Source: JAGVXH01 sp041649755
Lineage (GTDB): Archaea > Nanobdellota > Nanobdellia > Pacearchaeales > GW2011-AR1
DNA: 64,000 nt
Assembly: GCA_041649755.1 (NCBI GenBank)
Contig: JBAZMK010000004.1
Span: 29,128 to 93,127, forward strand
Direction: 5' to 3'
The position numbers were made by a program, and so were the translations under genes. Positions 34,584 to 43,571 of this stretch are shown here, piece by piece (within the stretch, counting starts at the first letter, position 1; each line of letters opens with the position of its first letter). The notes below the pieces were generated by a model. It made no database searches, was not told where the DNA came from, and was given only the letters and a program-made list of their open reading frames with translations.

Positions 34584-35388
34584 AGAGTGTTCTTAATAAA
34601 GCATATAGAATAAAAGCCATTAAAAAGGCCGGAACGAATGGCAGGCCTTCTTTTATTTTAACTTTTTTCTTTTTGCTGAGTAATCTTACTTCTTCTTTAC
34701 TCAGTCCCTCCCAAGAGTAGTTTATGACTTTTTTACCTATTCTCTCTTTGTCAGCAAGCCAGTCTCCTTCTCTTAGGTCTTTTCCAGAAATTGTTTTCGT
34801 CATAGAGATATTTTCTAATCCTTTTGCGAATATGTAAAGCAGGGGAGAGATAAAAATAATTATAGAGAGTAGTTTAAAAATTAAAGAATTGCTTAGGAAA
34901 TAAAATGCTACACTAATTATAGGGATTGCTAAAAGAATTTTTTTGTGTTTTTTGATACCTTTTTTTATCTCTTTGTTTACTTTTTCTCTGTTTTTTATGT
35001 AAAGTATTGAGGAGTAGATTGTTCCGTAAATAGAACCAGAGACCATTAGAAATAAAATAAATATCCCAATATTTGTTGCACTCTCTATGAATTCCACTCC
35101 GATAAAAAAAGCACTCATTGCGAAAAGAAGTCCTGCGTCTCCTCCACCGAAAACTCTTCCATAATAAAAAATATTCATTATGACGAACATTATCGCTATT
35201 ATGAATCCTGTGAGGAGTATTATTTCTGGGTTTTTTTCATAGAGGGCTTTGTAGAATACATAAGAGAGGCTGATTAGGATTAAAAGTAAATTAAGCCAGT
35301 TGTCCACTTCTCTTCTTTTTAAATCCTGAAATGTTGCAACCAAAATACCAATTAGAAAAAGCCAGAAGAGAAAGGTCAGTTCAATCAT
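34576..35388 (-). CDS. Prepilin/preflagellin peptidase (A24 family)
   Basis: This 270-aa membrane aspartic protease would cleave class III signal peptides of archaeal pilins. Catalytic Asp residues are in FQDLKRREV (near residue 22) and in the GxGD motif YYGRVFGGGDAG (near residue 84). About six TM helices are present, with a soluble insert near the C-terminus. It is the last gene of the pilin island, whose products (next entries) carry candidate cleavage sites. Its ATG overlaps the upstream 43-codon gene by 8 bp. Confidence 0.88.
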   Translation of the reverse strand: MIELTFLFWLFLIGILVATFQDLKRREVDNWLNLLLILISLSYVFYKALYEKNPEIILLTGFIIAIMFVIMNIFYYGRVFGGGDAGLLFAMSAFFIGVEFIESATNIGIFILFLMVSGSIYGTIYSSILYIKNREKVNKEIKKGIKKHKKILLAIPIISVAFYFLSNSLIFKLLSIIIFISPLLYIFAKGLENISMTKTISGKDLREGDWLADKERIGKKVINYSWEGLSKEEVRLLSKKKKVKIKEGLPFVPAFLMAFILYALLRTLFN

Positions 35389-35512
35389 TTTTTTTACCTT
35401 TTTCTGTTACATTTTGTGATCTAAACTTTCCGCCTTTTTTGTAACCTCTGGCTATTCTTTTTCTTTTCAAATCTTTCTTTGTTCTCCTTCTGTCTACACC
35501 ACCATAATCCAT
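35381..35512 (-). CDS. Tiny highly basic protein (43 aa) in the pilin island
   Basis: This 43-codon gene lies in a tight chain: its ATG overlaps the upstream pilin-like stop by one base (TAATG), and its end overlaps the peptidase start by 8 bp. The product begins MDYGGVDRRR, continues with KKDLKRKRIARGYKKGG and is over 35% Lys/Arg, so it probably binds nucleic acid or acidic partners. No family is recognised. Its tight packing argues that it is translated. Confidence 0.65.
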   Translation of the reverse strand: MDYGGVDRRRTKKDLKRKRIARGYKKGGKFRSQNVTEKGKKND

Positions 35513-36063
35513 TATTTTTCTCCTATGATAAATTTATTTTCTTTGAAACTTATTAAATATGTCTTACTTGTTGTGAAAGAAACTTCCACCGGGAAGTTTA
35601 TTTTGTTTTCTTTCTTCGCGTTTAAATATTTTCTCTTTTCTAATTTTGCGCGATTAAGAATGATTGTTTTTTCTTTTTCGTTGTATTCTGCAGAGTAAAT
35701 ACTTTTAATGAAGTCTTCTTCGTTTGCTCTTGCTTCATTTTCGTATATATAATCTTTGAATAAAAATTCTTTCATTTGCTCTTCCGACTTTATCTTTTTT
35801 ATGAGTTCATTTGTGAATTGTTGTGTGAAGGTATCACTTATTTCAAATGTATTTTTAGTTTCTTTTAATGTTTCTAAAATTATTTCTTTTTCTCTTATTT
35901 CAAAAAGTTCTAAATCGTCTCTTAGTTCTAAAATAGTATTTGGCGAGACAAGAGAACTACGAGCCTCTGATTGCTGGACAAAGTAGGTGTAGATAATAAA
36001 GGCGCATAAGAAACCCATAAAAACTACAAGATAGATTTCAAAGAATTGTCCTTTATTTTTCAT
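35512..36063 (-). CDS. Pilin-like protein (183 aa)
   Basis: The N-terminus MKNKGQFFEIYLVVFMGFLC looks like a class III signal peptide: basic residues and Gly before a cleavage point, Glu at +5 relative to Q, then a hydrophobic segment. The rest is a soluble charged domain. It belongs to a run of nine small proteins with one N-terminal hydrophobic helix, upstream of the peptidase. Start 36063 overlaps the next gene upstream by 11 bp. Confidence 0.65.
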   Translation of the reverse strand: MKNKGQFFEIYLVVFMGFLCAFIIYTYFVQQSEARSSLVSPNTILELRDDLELFEIREKEIILETLKETKNTFEISDTFTQQFTNELIKKIKSEEQMKEFLFKDYIYENEARANEEDFIKSIYSAEYNEKEKTIILNRAKLEKRKYLNAKKENKINFPVEVSFTTSKTYLISFKENKFIIGEK

Positions 36064-36328
36064 AGTTAGCCTCCTTTATCGCGTTTTCTAATGAAAATCC
36101 TTTGTTTATGAAGAATCTTATTTTTGTAAGACCGAGATATTTAATCATATATTCTTGTATATTGTCAAGGTCTAAGTCGGCAGAGGTATAAATTTTTAGT
36201 CCCGCGTTTGAATTATCAATTTCTTTTATTGTAGAGGAACTTATCACAAAAATTAGTAAGATAATTACTATGGCAATTGTTGCGATGAACAGTGTGAAAG
36301 TTTTTCCAATAACTGCCTTATTATTCAT
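36053..36328 (-). CDS. Pilin-like protein (91 aa)
   Basis: The N-terminal MNNKAVIGKTFTLFIATIAI resembles a class III signal: basic and Ala before the hydrophobic segment, which runs to about residue 30. The remainder is a short soluble domain. It overlaps the neighbouring genes by 8-11 bp on both sides. Exact function is not known; a minor pilin or pilin accessory protein is likely. Confidence 0.62.
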   Translation of the reverse strand: MNNKAVIGKTFTLFIATIAIVIILLIFVISSSTIKEIDNSNAGLKIYTSADLDLDNIQEYMIKYLGLTKIRFFINKGFSLENAIKEANYEK

Positions 36329-36809
36329 TTACTAAAACCTCCACTTTCATTATTATTTCTTCTCCGTTATTCTTGTTATATAAGGGGTATTCTGAAAGAT
36401 AGTATCCTGGGGCGTATTTTTCTATTGATTTGACGTTTTCTTTTTGTTTTTCATAGAGGTCTTTTACCCACATTGCTCCGTCGTCTCCCTGATAGACGCT
36501 TTTTATGATGTTGCCAGAGTTATCCAAAAAATTTACTTTGACGAAGAACCTTTCTATTTCTTTTTCTTCATATCCGCAAAAGGACAGGACTTTTCTTTCT
36601 TCAACTTCTTCAAAGTTTTTTTCTTCTAATGTGAAGCAATCTGCTATCTGGCGAGTCATGATTAAGGCTTCAGCAGGTCTTACTAAAATATAATGTGAAT
36701 AAAAAACAGAGGAAACGCCTAGAACTGCTAGGGCGATGAGAGTTATTAAAATGAGGCGATACATCATGAAGACTGTTTCACCCATCACGGCTTTTTTATT
36801 TGACTTCAT
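36321..36809 (-). CDS. Pilin-like protein (162 aa)
   Basis: It starts MKSNKKAVMGETVFMMYRLI, a class III-like site (KKA before VMGET) with Glu five residues after the cut. A hydrophobic helix spans about residues 16-35. The soluble domain contains two Cys that could form a disulfide (ADCFTL and LSFCGY). It is translationally coupled to its neighbours (4-8 bp overlaps). Confidence 0.65.
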   Translation of the reverse strand: MKSNKKAVMGETVFMMYRLILITLIALAVLGVSSVFYSHYILVRPAEALIMTRQIADCFTLEEKNFEEVEERKVLSFCGYEEKEIERFFVKVNFLDNSGNIIKSVYQGDDGAMWVKDLYEKQKENVKSIEKYAPGYYLSEYPLYNKNNGEEIIMKVEVLVNE

Positions 36810-37156
36810 TCTATTTTTATGATGAATTTATTTGGAGTTTCTTCTATGTTAACAGAATATTTTGTGAAATAAGGATAGCCGTTAAAAGAAGTCAGACCTT
36901 CAATTTCTATATAGATTCTTCCGTCTTTTAATTCTATTTTCCGAATTATCCCATTTATGTTATCCTTAGATATTTCTATGTTTGTATAGGGGATTGCAGA
37001 GTCTATTAGTAAGGCTGTTTGTTTTTCTAAGACCTGCTGACGAACCCCTCTTGCATTAATCTTTTCTGAGGTCGCCATGAAGAAAATTGCTAAAATTAAT
37101 CCGGCTAATATGATATGGATTATAACTTCGTGCATAATCTCAGCTCTTTTTTTCAT
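36806..37156 (-). CDS. Pilin-like protein (116 aa)
   Basis: It begins MKKRAEIMHEVIIHIILAGL; Ala before EIMHE is a candidate cleavage point and Glu is at +5 of the cut product. The hydrophobic helix spans about residues 12-28. The rest is a beta-rich-looking soluble domain ending FIIKIE. Its stop overlaps the next start by 4 bp. Confidence 0.63.
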   Translation of the reverse strand: MKKRAEIMHEVIIHIILAGLILAIFFMATSEKINARGVRQQVLEKQTALLIDSAIPYTNIEISKDNINGIIRKIELKDGRIYIEIEGLTSFNGYPYFTKYSVNIEETPNKFIIKIE

Positions 37157-37190
37157 GTTTTAATAAATAGAGTAGCGTTAATAAAATTAT

Positions 37191-37994
37191 CTAAGCAGGG
37201 ATTGTAAGGAATTCACAATCCAATTCATTAATTTTGTCTTTTGGTATAAGCAAGATATATTTGTATTCTTTATCTTCCTCTCCAATTAACCTTGAAAGAT
37301 AGTTAATTATGTTTTCCCCTAAAATTCCTTTAAGTAAACTTATTACTCTTGCGGTTTTTCCAGTTACATAGACTGCCATAAGGTCATTGTCATTAGGATA
37401 GAATTTTACTTCATTGTCAACTGCTACAAAGTTCTCGGGGAGTTCTCCTTCTTCTGATTTTAGATAAAGGGGGAGGTAAGAATTGTAAACATTTCCTGAG
37501 TTTTTTTCTTTGCTTGTGCGATAATATTTTGCGAAGCTTTCTATTGAAAAATCGTTTTCGTTGTAATTTTCTCTTGATTTAGGAGTGTAACTAATTCTTG
37601 CAAAAACCATACAGTAAGAGTTTCCTGATAAGAATTTTTTTGGCACAATATCAAATTCTCCTTCTCCAAATAGATTCCAACCAGCGTAGAGGGTGTCCGA
37701 AATTTTTTTATAAACTTTCTCAGGCTTTGCGGTATCTATGGTTACAACTTCTGTTTTGCATTTTAAAGGAAAAGCGTCTTTCAAATCTGCTAGTGAAATG
37801 TCGCCAGATTTAAATTCGGGAGATATTGAACGGAGATAGATACTCTGCCTGCATTCCTGCCAGTTAAGTTCGTCCGAAGATATATATGAAAAGATGTAGT
37901 TAAAAGAGATAGACAGGACTAGAAGCCCTAGTATCAGAGAGATTATTATATAATATTTCCCTGAACCTTTTTTTTCCATTTTAGGATTAAACAA
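37191..37994 (-). CDS. Membrane-anchored pilin-operon protein (267 aa)
   Basis: The N-terminus (MFNPKMEKKGSGKYYIIISL) has a basic stretch before one hydrophobic helix (residues about 14-33). The remaining 230 residues form a soluble domain with four Cys (WQECRQS, LKCKTE, YCMVF, LDCEFL) that may pair. It may be a larger pilin or an accessory protein; no family is recognised. Confidence 0.62.
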   Translation of the reverse strand: MFNPKMEKKGSGKYYIIISLILGLLVLSISFNYIFSYISSDELNWQECRQSIYLRSISPEFKSGDISLADLKDAFPLKCKTEVVTIDTAKPEKVYKKISDTLYAGWNLFGEGEFDIVPKKFLSGNSYCMVFARISYTPKSRENYNENDFSIESFAKYYRTSKEKNSGNVYNSYLPLYLKSEEGELPENFVAVDNEVKFYPNDNDLMAVYVTGKTARVISLLKGILGENIINYLSRLIGEEDKEYKYILLIPKDKINELDCEFLTIPA

Positions 37995-38013
37995 AAAGGA
38001 TTAATAAAAGTAT

Positions 38014-38136
38014 CTAAGCAAGGTTACCTACAATTTTGTATACAGAAAAACTAACAGCTGTTAAGAGGGCTATGTAGAGAATCCACTTTATTATCTCTTC
38101 GGAAGTTATGTGGGCTTTTTTATTCTTGTATGACAT
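38014..38136 (-). CDS. Tiny pilin-like protein (40 aa)
   Basis: This 40-codon gene encodes a basic N-terminus MSYKNKKAHITSEEIIKW, with KKA before HITSE as candidate class III site, and then one hydrophobic helix ending VYKIVGNLA. Its start overlaps the end of the upstream 161-aa gene by 17 bp. It is small, but its frame and context match the other pilin-like genes. Confidence 0.6.
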   Translation of the reverse strand: MSYKNKKAHITSEEIIKWILYIALLTAVSFSVYKIVGNLA

Positions 38137-38605
38137 GGTAAAAATTTTCACTAGGTAATTTAATTATTCTTACTTCTTCGTTTAATCCTAAATGGAACTG
38201 GTTGTATTGTTCATCTTTTTTTAGGGGGTATTTTAGATTCTCGCAGTAGTTGCAAAAGGTTTCTTGGTCTTTTGTATAACATAGACAGATATGGTTTGAG
38301 TTTTCTCCTATGGAAAAGAATTCTTGAGAGTCTTTTTCGTAAGAGATTGTTGTTCCAAAATATATTAAGAAGTAATTTACTTCTTTTTCCGGCTGCCAAA
38401 TTTTGAAGATTCCTGTTCCGCCTTTTTCGGCAGTTTCAACAGACTCCTTAAACGAATTAAAATAAGACTCGGCGGTTTTTTCTTCAACATTAAATTTTGG
38501 TGAGATTAGGTTGTATAATAAAATTGCGACAACTGTTATTCCTGCTATTGCTAAGATTAGTTCTAAGATTTCATGAGTGGTTAATTCTGCTTTTTTATTT
38601 AACAT
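38120..38605 (-). CDS. Pilin-like protein (161 aa)
   Basis: The N-terminus MLNKKAELTTHEILELILAI has KKA before ELTTHE, a good class III cleavage candidate with Glu at +6. A hydrophobic helix spans residues about 15-32. The C-terminal domain contains a Cys cluster (HICLCYTKDQETFCNYCEN), perhaps for a metal or disulfides. It overlaps neighbouring genes on both sides. Confidence 0.66.
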   Translation of the reverse strand: MLNKKAELTTHEILELILAIAGITVVAILLYNLISPKFNVEEKTAESYFNSFKESVETAEKGGTGIFKIWQPEKEVNYFLIYFGTTISYEKDSQEFFSIGENSNHICLCYTKDQETFCNYCENLKYPLKKDEQYNQFHLGLNEEVRIIKLPSENFYHVIQE

Positions 38606-39825
38606 CTTTTCTTTAGATAGTCATATACTAAATTTAATTTTTTAATGTCCTCCCATTCTTCATCATTTATAGACATAAATTCATCATATTCAGATATAGT
38701 GAATCCGCCATTGGAGTTTTCTTTTACTAAGTGCAATTCCCCGTCATAATAAAGACCGAACTTTTCTTCTGCCGTTTCAAAATAAAATATTTGGTATTGA
38801 TATTTGCCTATTATAGATTTGATAATCTTGTAGTCTAAATTTTTGCCATCAAAATAAATGAGGACGCTGTTTGGGTTTTCTTTTAGTAAATTAATTCCAT
38901 CTTTTTGTCTTGTTAAGTTTCTGTCCCATTCATTCAGTTTTCTAATAATCCATATTCTAAATTCTTCTGCGCTTTCTGTTGGTTTTGGAGCGAGAAATCC
39001 CCCTCCAGATTTTCCAAGTTCTTCTGAGAGTGGTTTTTTCCATCCGTCATTTTCTCCGTTTTCTTCTAATTTGTATCTCCAAGAAACTTTGTTTCCATTT
39101 ATGAAAGAGTTTTCTAAGTCTTCTAAGATTCCGCTTTCAGGATTTGTTGTATACCTTCCGTAGAATAAAGTCCATTTTTCTCCATCCCATCTATAAGTCT
39201 TGTCCGGGCTCCAAATTTTGAACTCTAGATAATTATTCGGTAAAAATCCTAAGATGTCTTGCAACTTGTTGTAATCTTTTATCTTATAGAGAGACTCGTA
39301 GTCTTCATCACTTCCTATTCCTAATGCTCCGTTAAATGAAGTTATTAGTGTCTTGTAAGCTTCCCTTTCTTTTTCAACTTTTGTTAAGTCTTCTAAAGGG
39401 ATAATGTTTTCATCTTCACAGAATTCTTTTTGGTCTTTTGTTTTTAGCAAGAATTTGCAATCTACCTTGTCTCTTTTAAATGTCCTTTCTCCTAATGCTA
39501 ATCTGAAAGAATTCATTTTTATAGTGTTACCAATCGGTTCCTCCAGACTTATATTACATTCTGTTTTGCAGAGGGTTAAGAGTCCCGCTCCAATATCTTC
39601 TATGTTTGTTCCCCCATAGATACATTCTGTTTCATAAGGGTCATCCGTTCCAGCGAGTTTATTTAAAAGTATTAAAACTTCGTCGAATTTCCCCCCAGTT
39701 TTTTCCAATAAAGGTACTAGTTGTCCACTAATAAGACCTGAAATAATTAAGATTATAATTATAATAACAAGAATTAAAGAGAATACTTTTCCAAAAGTCC
39801 AGTCAATAGAACTTTTTTTTTGCAT
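38599..39825 (-). CDS. Membrane-anchored pilin-operon protein (408 aa)
   Basis: The first 33 residues are MQKKSSIDWTFGKVF followed by a strongly hydrophobic helix (SLILVIIIIILIISGLI), a signal-anchor or class III-type start. The remaining 370 residues are soluble, with seven Cys in the first half, and include ETECIYGGTN, LCKTECN and WSPDKTYRWDGEKWTLFYG. It is the largest of the small pilin-operon proteins, with no recognised family, and may be an adhesin or a tip protein. Confidence 0.62.
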   Translation of the reverse strand: MQKKSSIDWTFGKVFSLILVIIIIILIISGLISGQLVPLLEKTGGKFDEVLILLNKLAGTDDPYETECIYGGTNIEDIGAGLLTLCKTECNISLEEPIGNTIKMNSFRLALGERTFKRDKVDCKFLLKTKDQKEFCEDENIIPLEDLTKVEKEREAYKTLITSFNGALGIGSDEDYESLYKIKDYNKLQDILGFLPNNYLEFKIWSPDKTYRWDGEKWTLFYGRYTTNPESGILEDLENSFINGNKVSWRYKLEENGENDGWKKPLSEELGKSGGGFLAPKPTESAEEFRIWIIRKLNEWDRNLTRQKDGINLLKENPNSVLIYFDGKNLDYKIIKSIIGKYQYQIFYFETAEEKFGLYYDGELHLVKENSNGGFTISEYDEFMSINDEEWEDIKKLNLVYDYLKKRC

Positions 39826-39971
39826 TATTTTCCAAACCTCATTAAGTTTCTTATAGCTTCTAAGACTTCACTCCCTTTTCCGCTAAGAAGGAAGATAACT
39901 CCAAAAATGAGAACTACTAATATAATCACCGCAATAATAATTTTACCTATTTCACTTGTCGCCTCTGTCAT
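39825..39971 (-). CDS. Tiny pilin-like protein (48 aa)
   Basis: This 48-codon gene encodes MTEATSEIGKIIIAVIILVV with a hydrophobic helix to about residue 29 and a short basic tail RNLMRFGK. It ends by sharing one base with the next start (TAATG), showing translational coupling to the 408-aa gene. It matches the pilin-like pattern of the island. Confidence 0.6.
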   Translation of the reverse strand: MTEATSEIGKIIIAVIILVVLIFGVIFLLSGKGSEVLEAIRNLMRFGK

Positions 39972-40014
39972 ATACTAAATATAAAATAGAACTTAATAAA
40001 GATTTTGGAGGGGA

Positions 40015-40368
40015 TTAACAGTTAAACTTATTGCACGGACTTGCTACTCCTGCAGGAATCTTCTTACCTTGGTCTCCAGTTACTAGCTCATTACAGGTTG
40101 TTGTGATTGCATCGTCTTTTTCATTGAAAACTACGCTTCTTTCTTGTGTGCAGAAGGCATAACTATTTCCTTGTTCACAAGCTAAGACGCAGGCAGTCCT
40201 AATTGTGTCAACGTTAACTTTTCCTCCGCCGAGACCAGTTACTCTCTGCCATAGGTTCCCCCAACCAGTGCTAAATCCGTAGATGAGGAATATCAAAACA
40301 ACGACACCGAGAACGATTAGTATAATTGTTCCGAGAGTTAGTTCTTGTCCTTTTTTATCACCCTTCAT
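40015..40368 (-). CDS. Candidate major pilin (117 aa, class III signal peptide)
   Basis: The N-terminus MKGDKKGQELTLGTIILIVL is the clearest class III signal in the window: KKG immediately before QELTLG, with Glu two residues on, followed by a hydrophobic helix to about residue 28. The soluble part has Cys pairs (TACVLACEQGNSYAFCTQ and NKFNC). It lies next to the TadC-like gene and may be the main pilin. Confidence 0.72.
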   Translation of the reverse strand: MKGDKKGQELTLGTIILIVLGVVVLIFLIYGFSTGWGNLWQRVTGLGGGKVNVDTIRTACVLACEQGNSYAFCTQERSVVFNEKDDAITTTCNELVTGDQGKKIPAGVASPCNKFNC

Positions 40369-40399
40369 ATTTTTCTTAATGCCTTCTTATTTATAAATG

Positions 40400-42556
40400 T
40401 TATGCTAATCCGGAGAGGGCTATAGAACCTATGAGGCTAAGTCCTACAATAGATAAGAGTGCCACGATGAAATAGAGGGTCATTGTTTTTTTGAGGTTTT
40501 TTCCAGTTTCCGCGGTGGTTTGGAGTTCGTCTTTTCCAGATTTTATTGTTACAAGGGTTGAAGTTAATATGAAGACGATTTCGATTAAATAGAAACCGAT
40601 GACTATCTGGAGCCAGTAAGTTGGAATCATTAGAACAGGGTCAAAGAAGCCTAAAAGCCCTGTTATTCCTTCTGCACCGAGCAGTTCTTCGCTTCCCACG
40701 CCAGATTCCATCATCGCAGAGATTGAGCCAAGTATACTAGAAATCATTCCAGAGAGTCCGAGAATTATTCCGGAAAGGAGCGGAGCCAGGAAAGTCATAT
40801 TGGATTTCATGTCCGAAGTTATTTCTGCTAGTAAATCGTTTAGTCTGTCGTTAATTTTTCTGATGTTTTTTACGTAATCGCTTATAGACATTAAGCTTCT
40901 TGCGGCGACATTTAGACCTTTTTTCACAGATTCTACTAAAATCTTCATTGAAGTTGCGATGATTTGAGAAGGATAGAAAATTATAGCTCCTCTTCGCGGG
41001 TCGAATAGTGCTCTTTCAAGATTCATTCCGAGTTGTTGTATATTTTCATTTACAATTTTGAAGAAGCCTTCAGTGGAAGTTCCTTTAGTTGATTCGCTTA
41101 CTTTTGAGAAGGCGATTTCTGCGGGGAGTCCATCACCCAGTCGGTTTCCTAACTGGAACAGGGAGGAAGTAAATTCTTTTTCTACGTTTTTGTATTCTTC
41201 TCTTGATTTTATTAGTTCTTTTGTCTTTGTTTTGAACGCCACAATGAATATTATGGCTATAGATATTGGAATAAAAAGACTTAGAATTAGTGATAGGGTT
41301 CCTGAGGGTCCGTATAAAACTCCGTTAGGTCCCACAATTCCAAAAATTCCAGAAGAGCCCATAAATCCAAGACCTATTTGTTCCCAAGTGTAATCTCTTG
41401 CTAACCCAAGCCATATTGGCAGGTTTGTGTAACGCCAGAAGAAAGGGATAAGTCCGAGAAGTAAAAAAGGCAGACCTAAGATGAAACCTGTAAAATAGGG
41501 CTTGTTGCTTTTATATTGGGAGTATAATGGATTTTTTTCAAGAAGAGTTGCTTCCCCGTATCCACCAGGTCTTTTCATTAAGACTCCCCAAGTAAGATAT
41601 AGAACCATAAAAGGGATAATTAAGTTGAAAATTACAAATAAGTGATACCATTTTATTGAGCCCCCCATCATCGTTGAGGCTAAGGGTAGAATTGCTAGTG
41701 CGAGTGTTGGAAGAACAATCCCCAGCATGTAGATATTGGTAAGTGGGGAGCGGACTTCGTGGGTGTATTTGAGCATTTTGTCATAAACTCCATCGAGTAT
41801 TACCTGCAATGATTTTTCTAAGATATTTATTCTTCTAAGTTCGTCAGGTTCGTAAAGGCTGGATTCAACAAGATGAAGAGATTCAATAAATTCCATACTG
41901 TAATCTTTCCATCCAAGAAGATAATTGTCCAGACTTTCTTTTAATGTGGAGAATCTTCCAATTTCTACGTCCCAAAAGATTTTTTTAAAATCCAGAGAAA
42001 GTGGTGGCTGGAGGTGGTCAGAGGCAAATGAAATGGCCTTTTCAAAGTTTGAGGTATGTTTCATATAGATTACTATATACAAAATTGCTGGAACCATTTG
42101 ACTGCTTGCTTTGAGACGCCATTTCATTGCGAGTCTTTCGGGAGTTTTTGAAGAGTAAAAGAAAAGGAAGACTGCAAGGATGAAAACTAGAAATAAAAAC
42201 ATAAAAGAGAATGTTTCTGTAATCATCCAAATTGCAGTAAAAAATAGAGCTCCGCCGAATAAAATGAGAAATAATATAACGGTGGACAGAACGAGCACTT
42301 CTGAAGGAGTTATATTTAAATGAGCTATTTCAATTGCTTTTGAGATTCTATTTTTGTCTTTTTCTCCAACTTTTATTCTGAATAAACTACCAAGACTTTT
42401 ACACCATTTTTCATATTTTGTAAATTCAGGAGACATTTCTTCTCTGAATTTTTCATAACTTTTACTATATTTTTGTGATGAATTAGAGTCGTAACCCTTC
42501 ATCTGTTTTTCTATTTTAGAACTATATCTTCTTAATATTTCATCTGTGCTCGTCAT
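40400..42556 (-). CDS. TadC/FlaJ-type pilus assembly platform protein
   Basis: This 718-aa membrane protein resembles archaeal FlaJ/PilC/TadC, the inner-membrane platform of type IV pili. Two T2SSF-like halves are indicated by FEKAISFASDHLQPPLS and LPAEIAFSKVSESTKG segments, with TM helix pairs around residues 90-135, 265-320, 350-380, 415-435 and 595-715. No secretion ATPase (GspE/FlaI) is encoded anywhere in the window, so it must be elsewhere. It starts the pilin island, with a TATA-like AAAATATAAAG about 35-45 bp upstream. Confidence 0.82.
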   Translation of the reverse strand: MTSTDEILRRYSSKIEKQMKGYDSNSSQKYSKSYEKFREEMSPEFTKYEKWCKSLGSLFRIKVGEKDKNRISKAIEIAHLNITPSEVLVLSTVILFLILFGGALFFTAIWMITETFSFMFLFLVFILAVFLFFYSSKTPERLAMKWRLKASSQMVPAILYIVIYMKHTSNFEKAISFASDHLQPPLSLDFKKIFWDVEIGRFSTLKESLDNYLLGWKDYSMEFIESLHLVESSLYEPDELRRINILEKSLQVILDGVYDKMLKYTHEVRSPLTNIYMLGIVLPTLALAILPLASTMMGGSIKWYHLFVIFNLIIPFMVLYLTWGVLMKRPGGYGEATLLEKNPLYSQYKSNKPYFTGFILGLPFLLLGLIPFFWRYTNLPIWLGLARDYTWEQIGLGFMGSSGIFGIVGPNGVLYGPSGTLSLILSLFIPISIAIIFIVAFKTKTKELIKSREEYKNVEKEFTSSLFQLGNRLGDGLPAEIAFSKVSESTKGTSTEGFFKIVNENIQQLGMNLERALFDPRRGAIIFYPSQIIATSMKILVESVKKGLNVAARSLMSISDYVKNIRKINDRLNDLLAEITSDMKSNMTFLAPLLSGIILGLSGMISSILGSISAMMESGVGSEELLGAEGITGLLGFFDPVLMIPTYWLQIVIGFYLIEIVFILTSTLVTIKSGKDELQTTAETGKNLKKTMTLYFIVALLSIVGLSLIGSIALSGLA

Positions 42557-42644
42557 TTTCCCCCAACCTCTAAGATATTATCAAAGGGGACTTTATATTT
42601 TTAATGTTAGTCATTAATTATGGGTTATTTGTTGTTAATTATAT

Positions 42645-43571
42645 TTAAGGAATAATTCTAAATCTTAAAGTATATAAAATCCAAGATATTGAGAGTAGAA
42701 TAATTACTCCAATAAGAAAGTATAAGCTTAAATCTATAGATACTTCTTTTCTTGTTTGGATGATTATCTCCTCAAACGAGCTCCTTAGCTCTTCGGGATT
42801 TTCTGCCATAAAGAACTGCCCGTTGCTGTTAAAACTTATTGCCTTTAAAAAATCTTCATCTATCTTTGAAATCATATTAAGTCCTTCAACAACCCCCCCT
42901 TCTATGGTTCCGACTCCGATAGTGTTAACTATAATATTGTTCCTGTTAAGATATCTTATAACTTCAGGAGCTTCGACGACATTTAATTGTCCGTCGCTTA
43001 TCAGAATCACCGCTTTCATCTGCCTGTTTTGGAAAATATTGTTAGCAGTAATTAGGGCGTTATGGACGTTTGTTCCTGAGACTTCTCCAAAATTGATGGC
43101 GTCAATTGCAAGTTTTGTTTTTATTTTTGAGGTGTCAAGTATCTGATGAACTTTAGACTCTCCAGAAAAGCTTATAACTCCTATTTCGACACCCGTAGGG
43201 AGCATGTCAATGAACCTTTTTGCTTCTTCTTTGGCAACAGATAATCTGTTTGGCAATAAGTCATGCGCAGACATACTCTGAGAGTTATCTATTAAGATTA
43301 CATAAGAGAATGAACTTGTATCTGTTTCGACTGAGACTCCGATTCCTGCAAGTGCAAAGACAATTAGTATGAGGATTATTAAGTGAATATAAAGAAGAGC
43401 GAGATTCTTTGAAAAGAATTCAATTCCATAGAATCTTTGCATAGCCTTGAAGTTTGAAAACATTAGGGCTTTTTTTCTTGTGTAAATCATTCCATAAAAG
43501 TGGATAAAAATAAAAAAAGGGACGAGAAAAAGGAAGACAAGTAATTGGGGATAAAGAAAATAGAATTCCAT
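42645..43571 (-). CDS. VWA-domain membrane protein (BatA-like)
   Basis: This 308-aa protein has two N-terminal TM helices, a von Willebrand factor A domain with MIDAS motif IDNSQSMSAHD (residues about 92-102), GVISFSGES, GTNVHNAL and a C-terminal TM helix. The layout matches BatA/BatB of MoxR loci. It overlaps the DUF58 gene by one base. MIDAS residues D-x-S-x-S are intact, so metal-dependent partner binding is likely. Confidence 0.88.
   Translation of the reverse strand: MEFYFLYPQLLVFLFLVPFFIFIHFYGMIYTRKKALMFSNFKAMQRFYGIEFFSKNLALLYIHLIILILIVFALAGIGVSVETDTSSFSYVILIDNSQSMSAHDLLPNRLSVAKEEAKRFIDMLPTGVEIGVISFSGESKVHQILDTSKIKTKLAIDAINFGEVSGTNVHNALITANNIFQNRQMKAVILISDGQLNVVEAPEVIRYLNRNNIIVNTIGVGTIEGGVVEGLNMISKIDEDFLKAISFNSNGQFFMAENPEELRSSFEEIIIQTRKEVSIDLSLYFLIGVIILLSISWILYTLRFRIIP

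Noticed and set aside
34576..42556. A pilus secretion ATPase in the pilin island
   Set aside because: No Walker A/B-containing gene is present in this stretch; the ATPases near by are MoxR (45 kb) and MinD-like.
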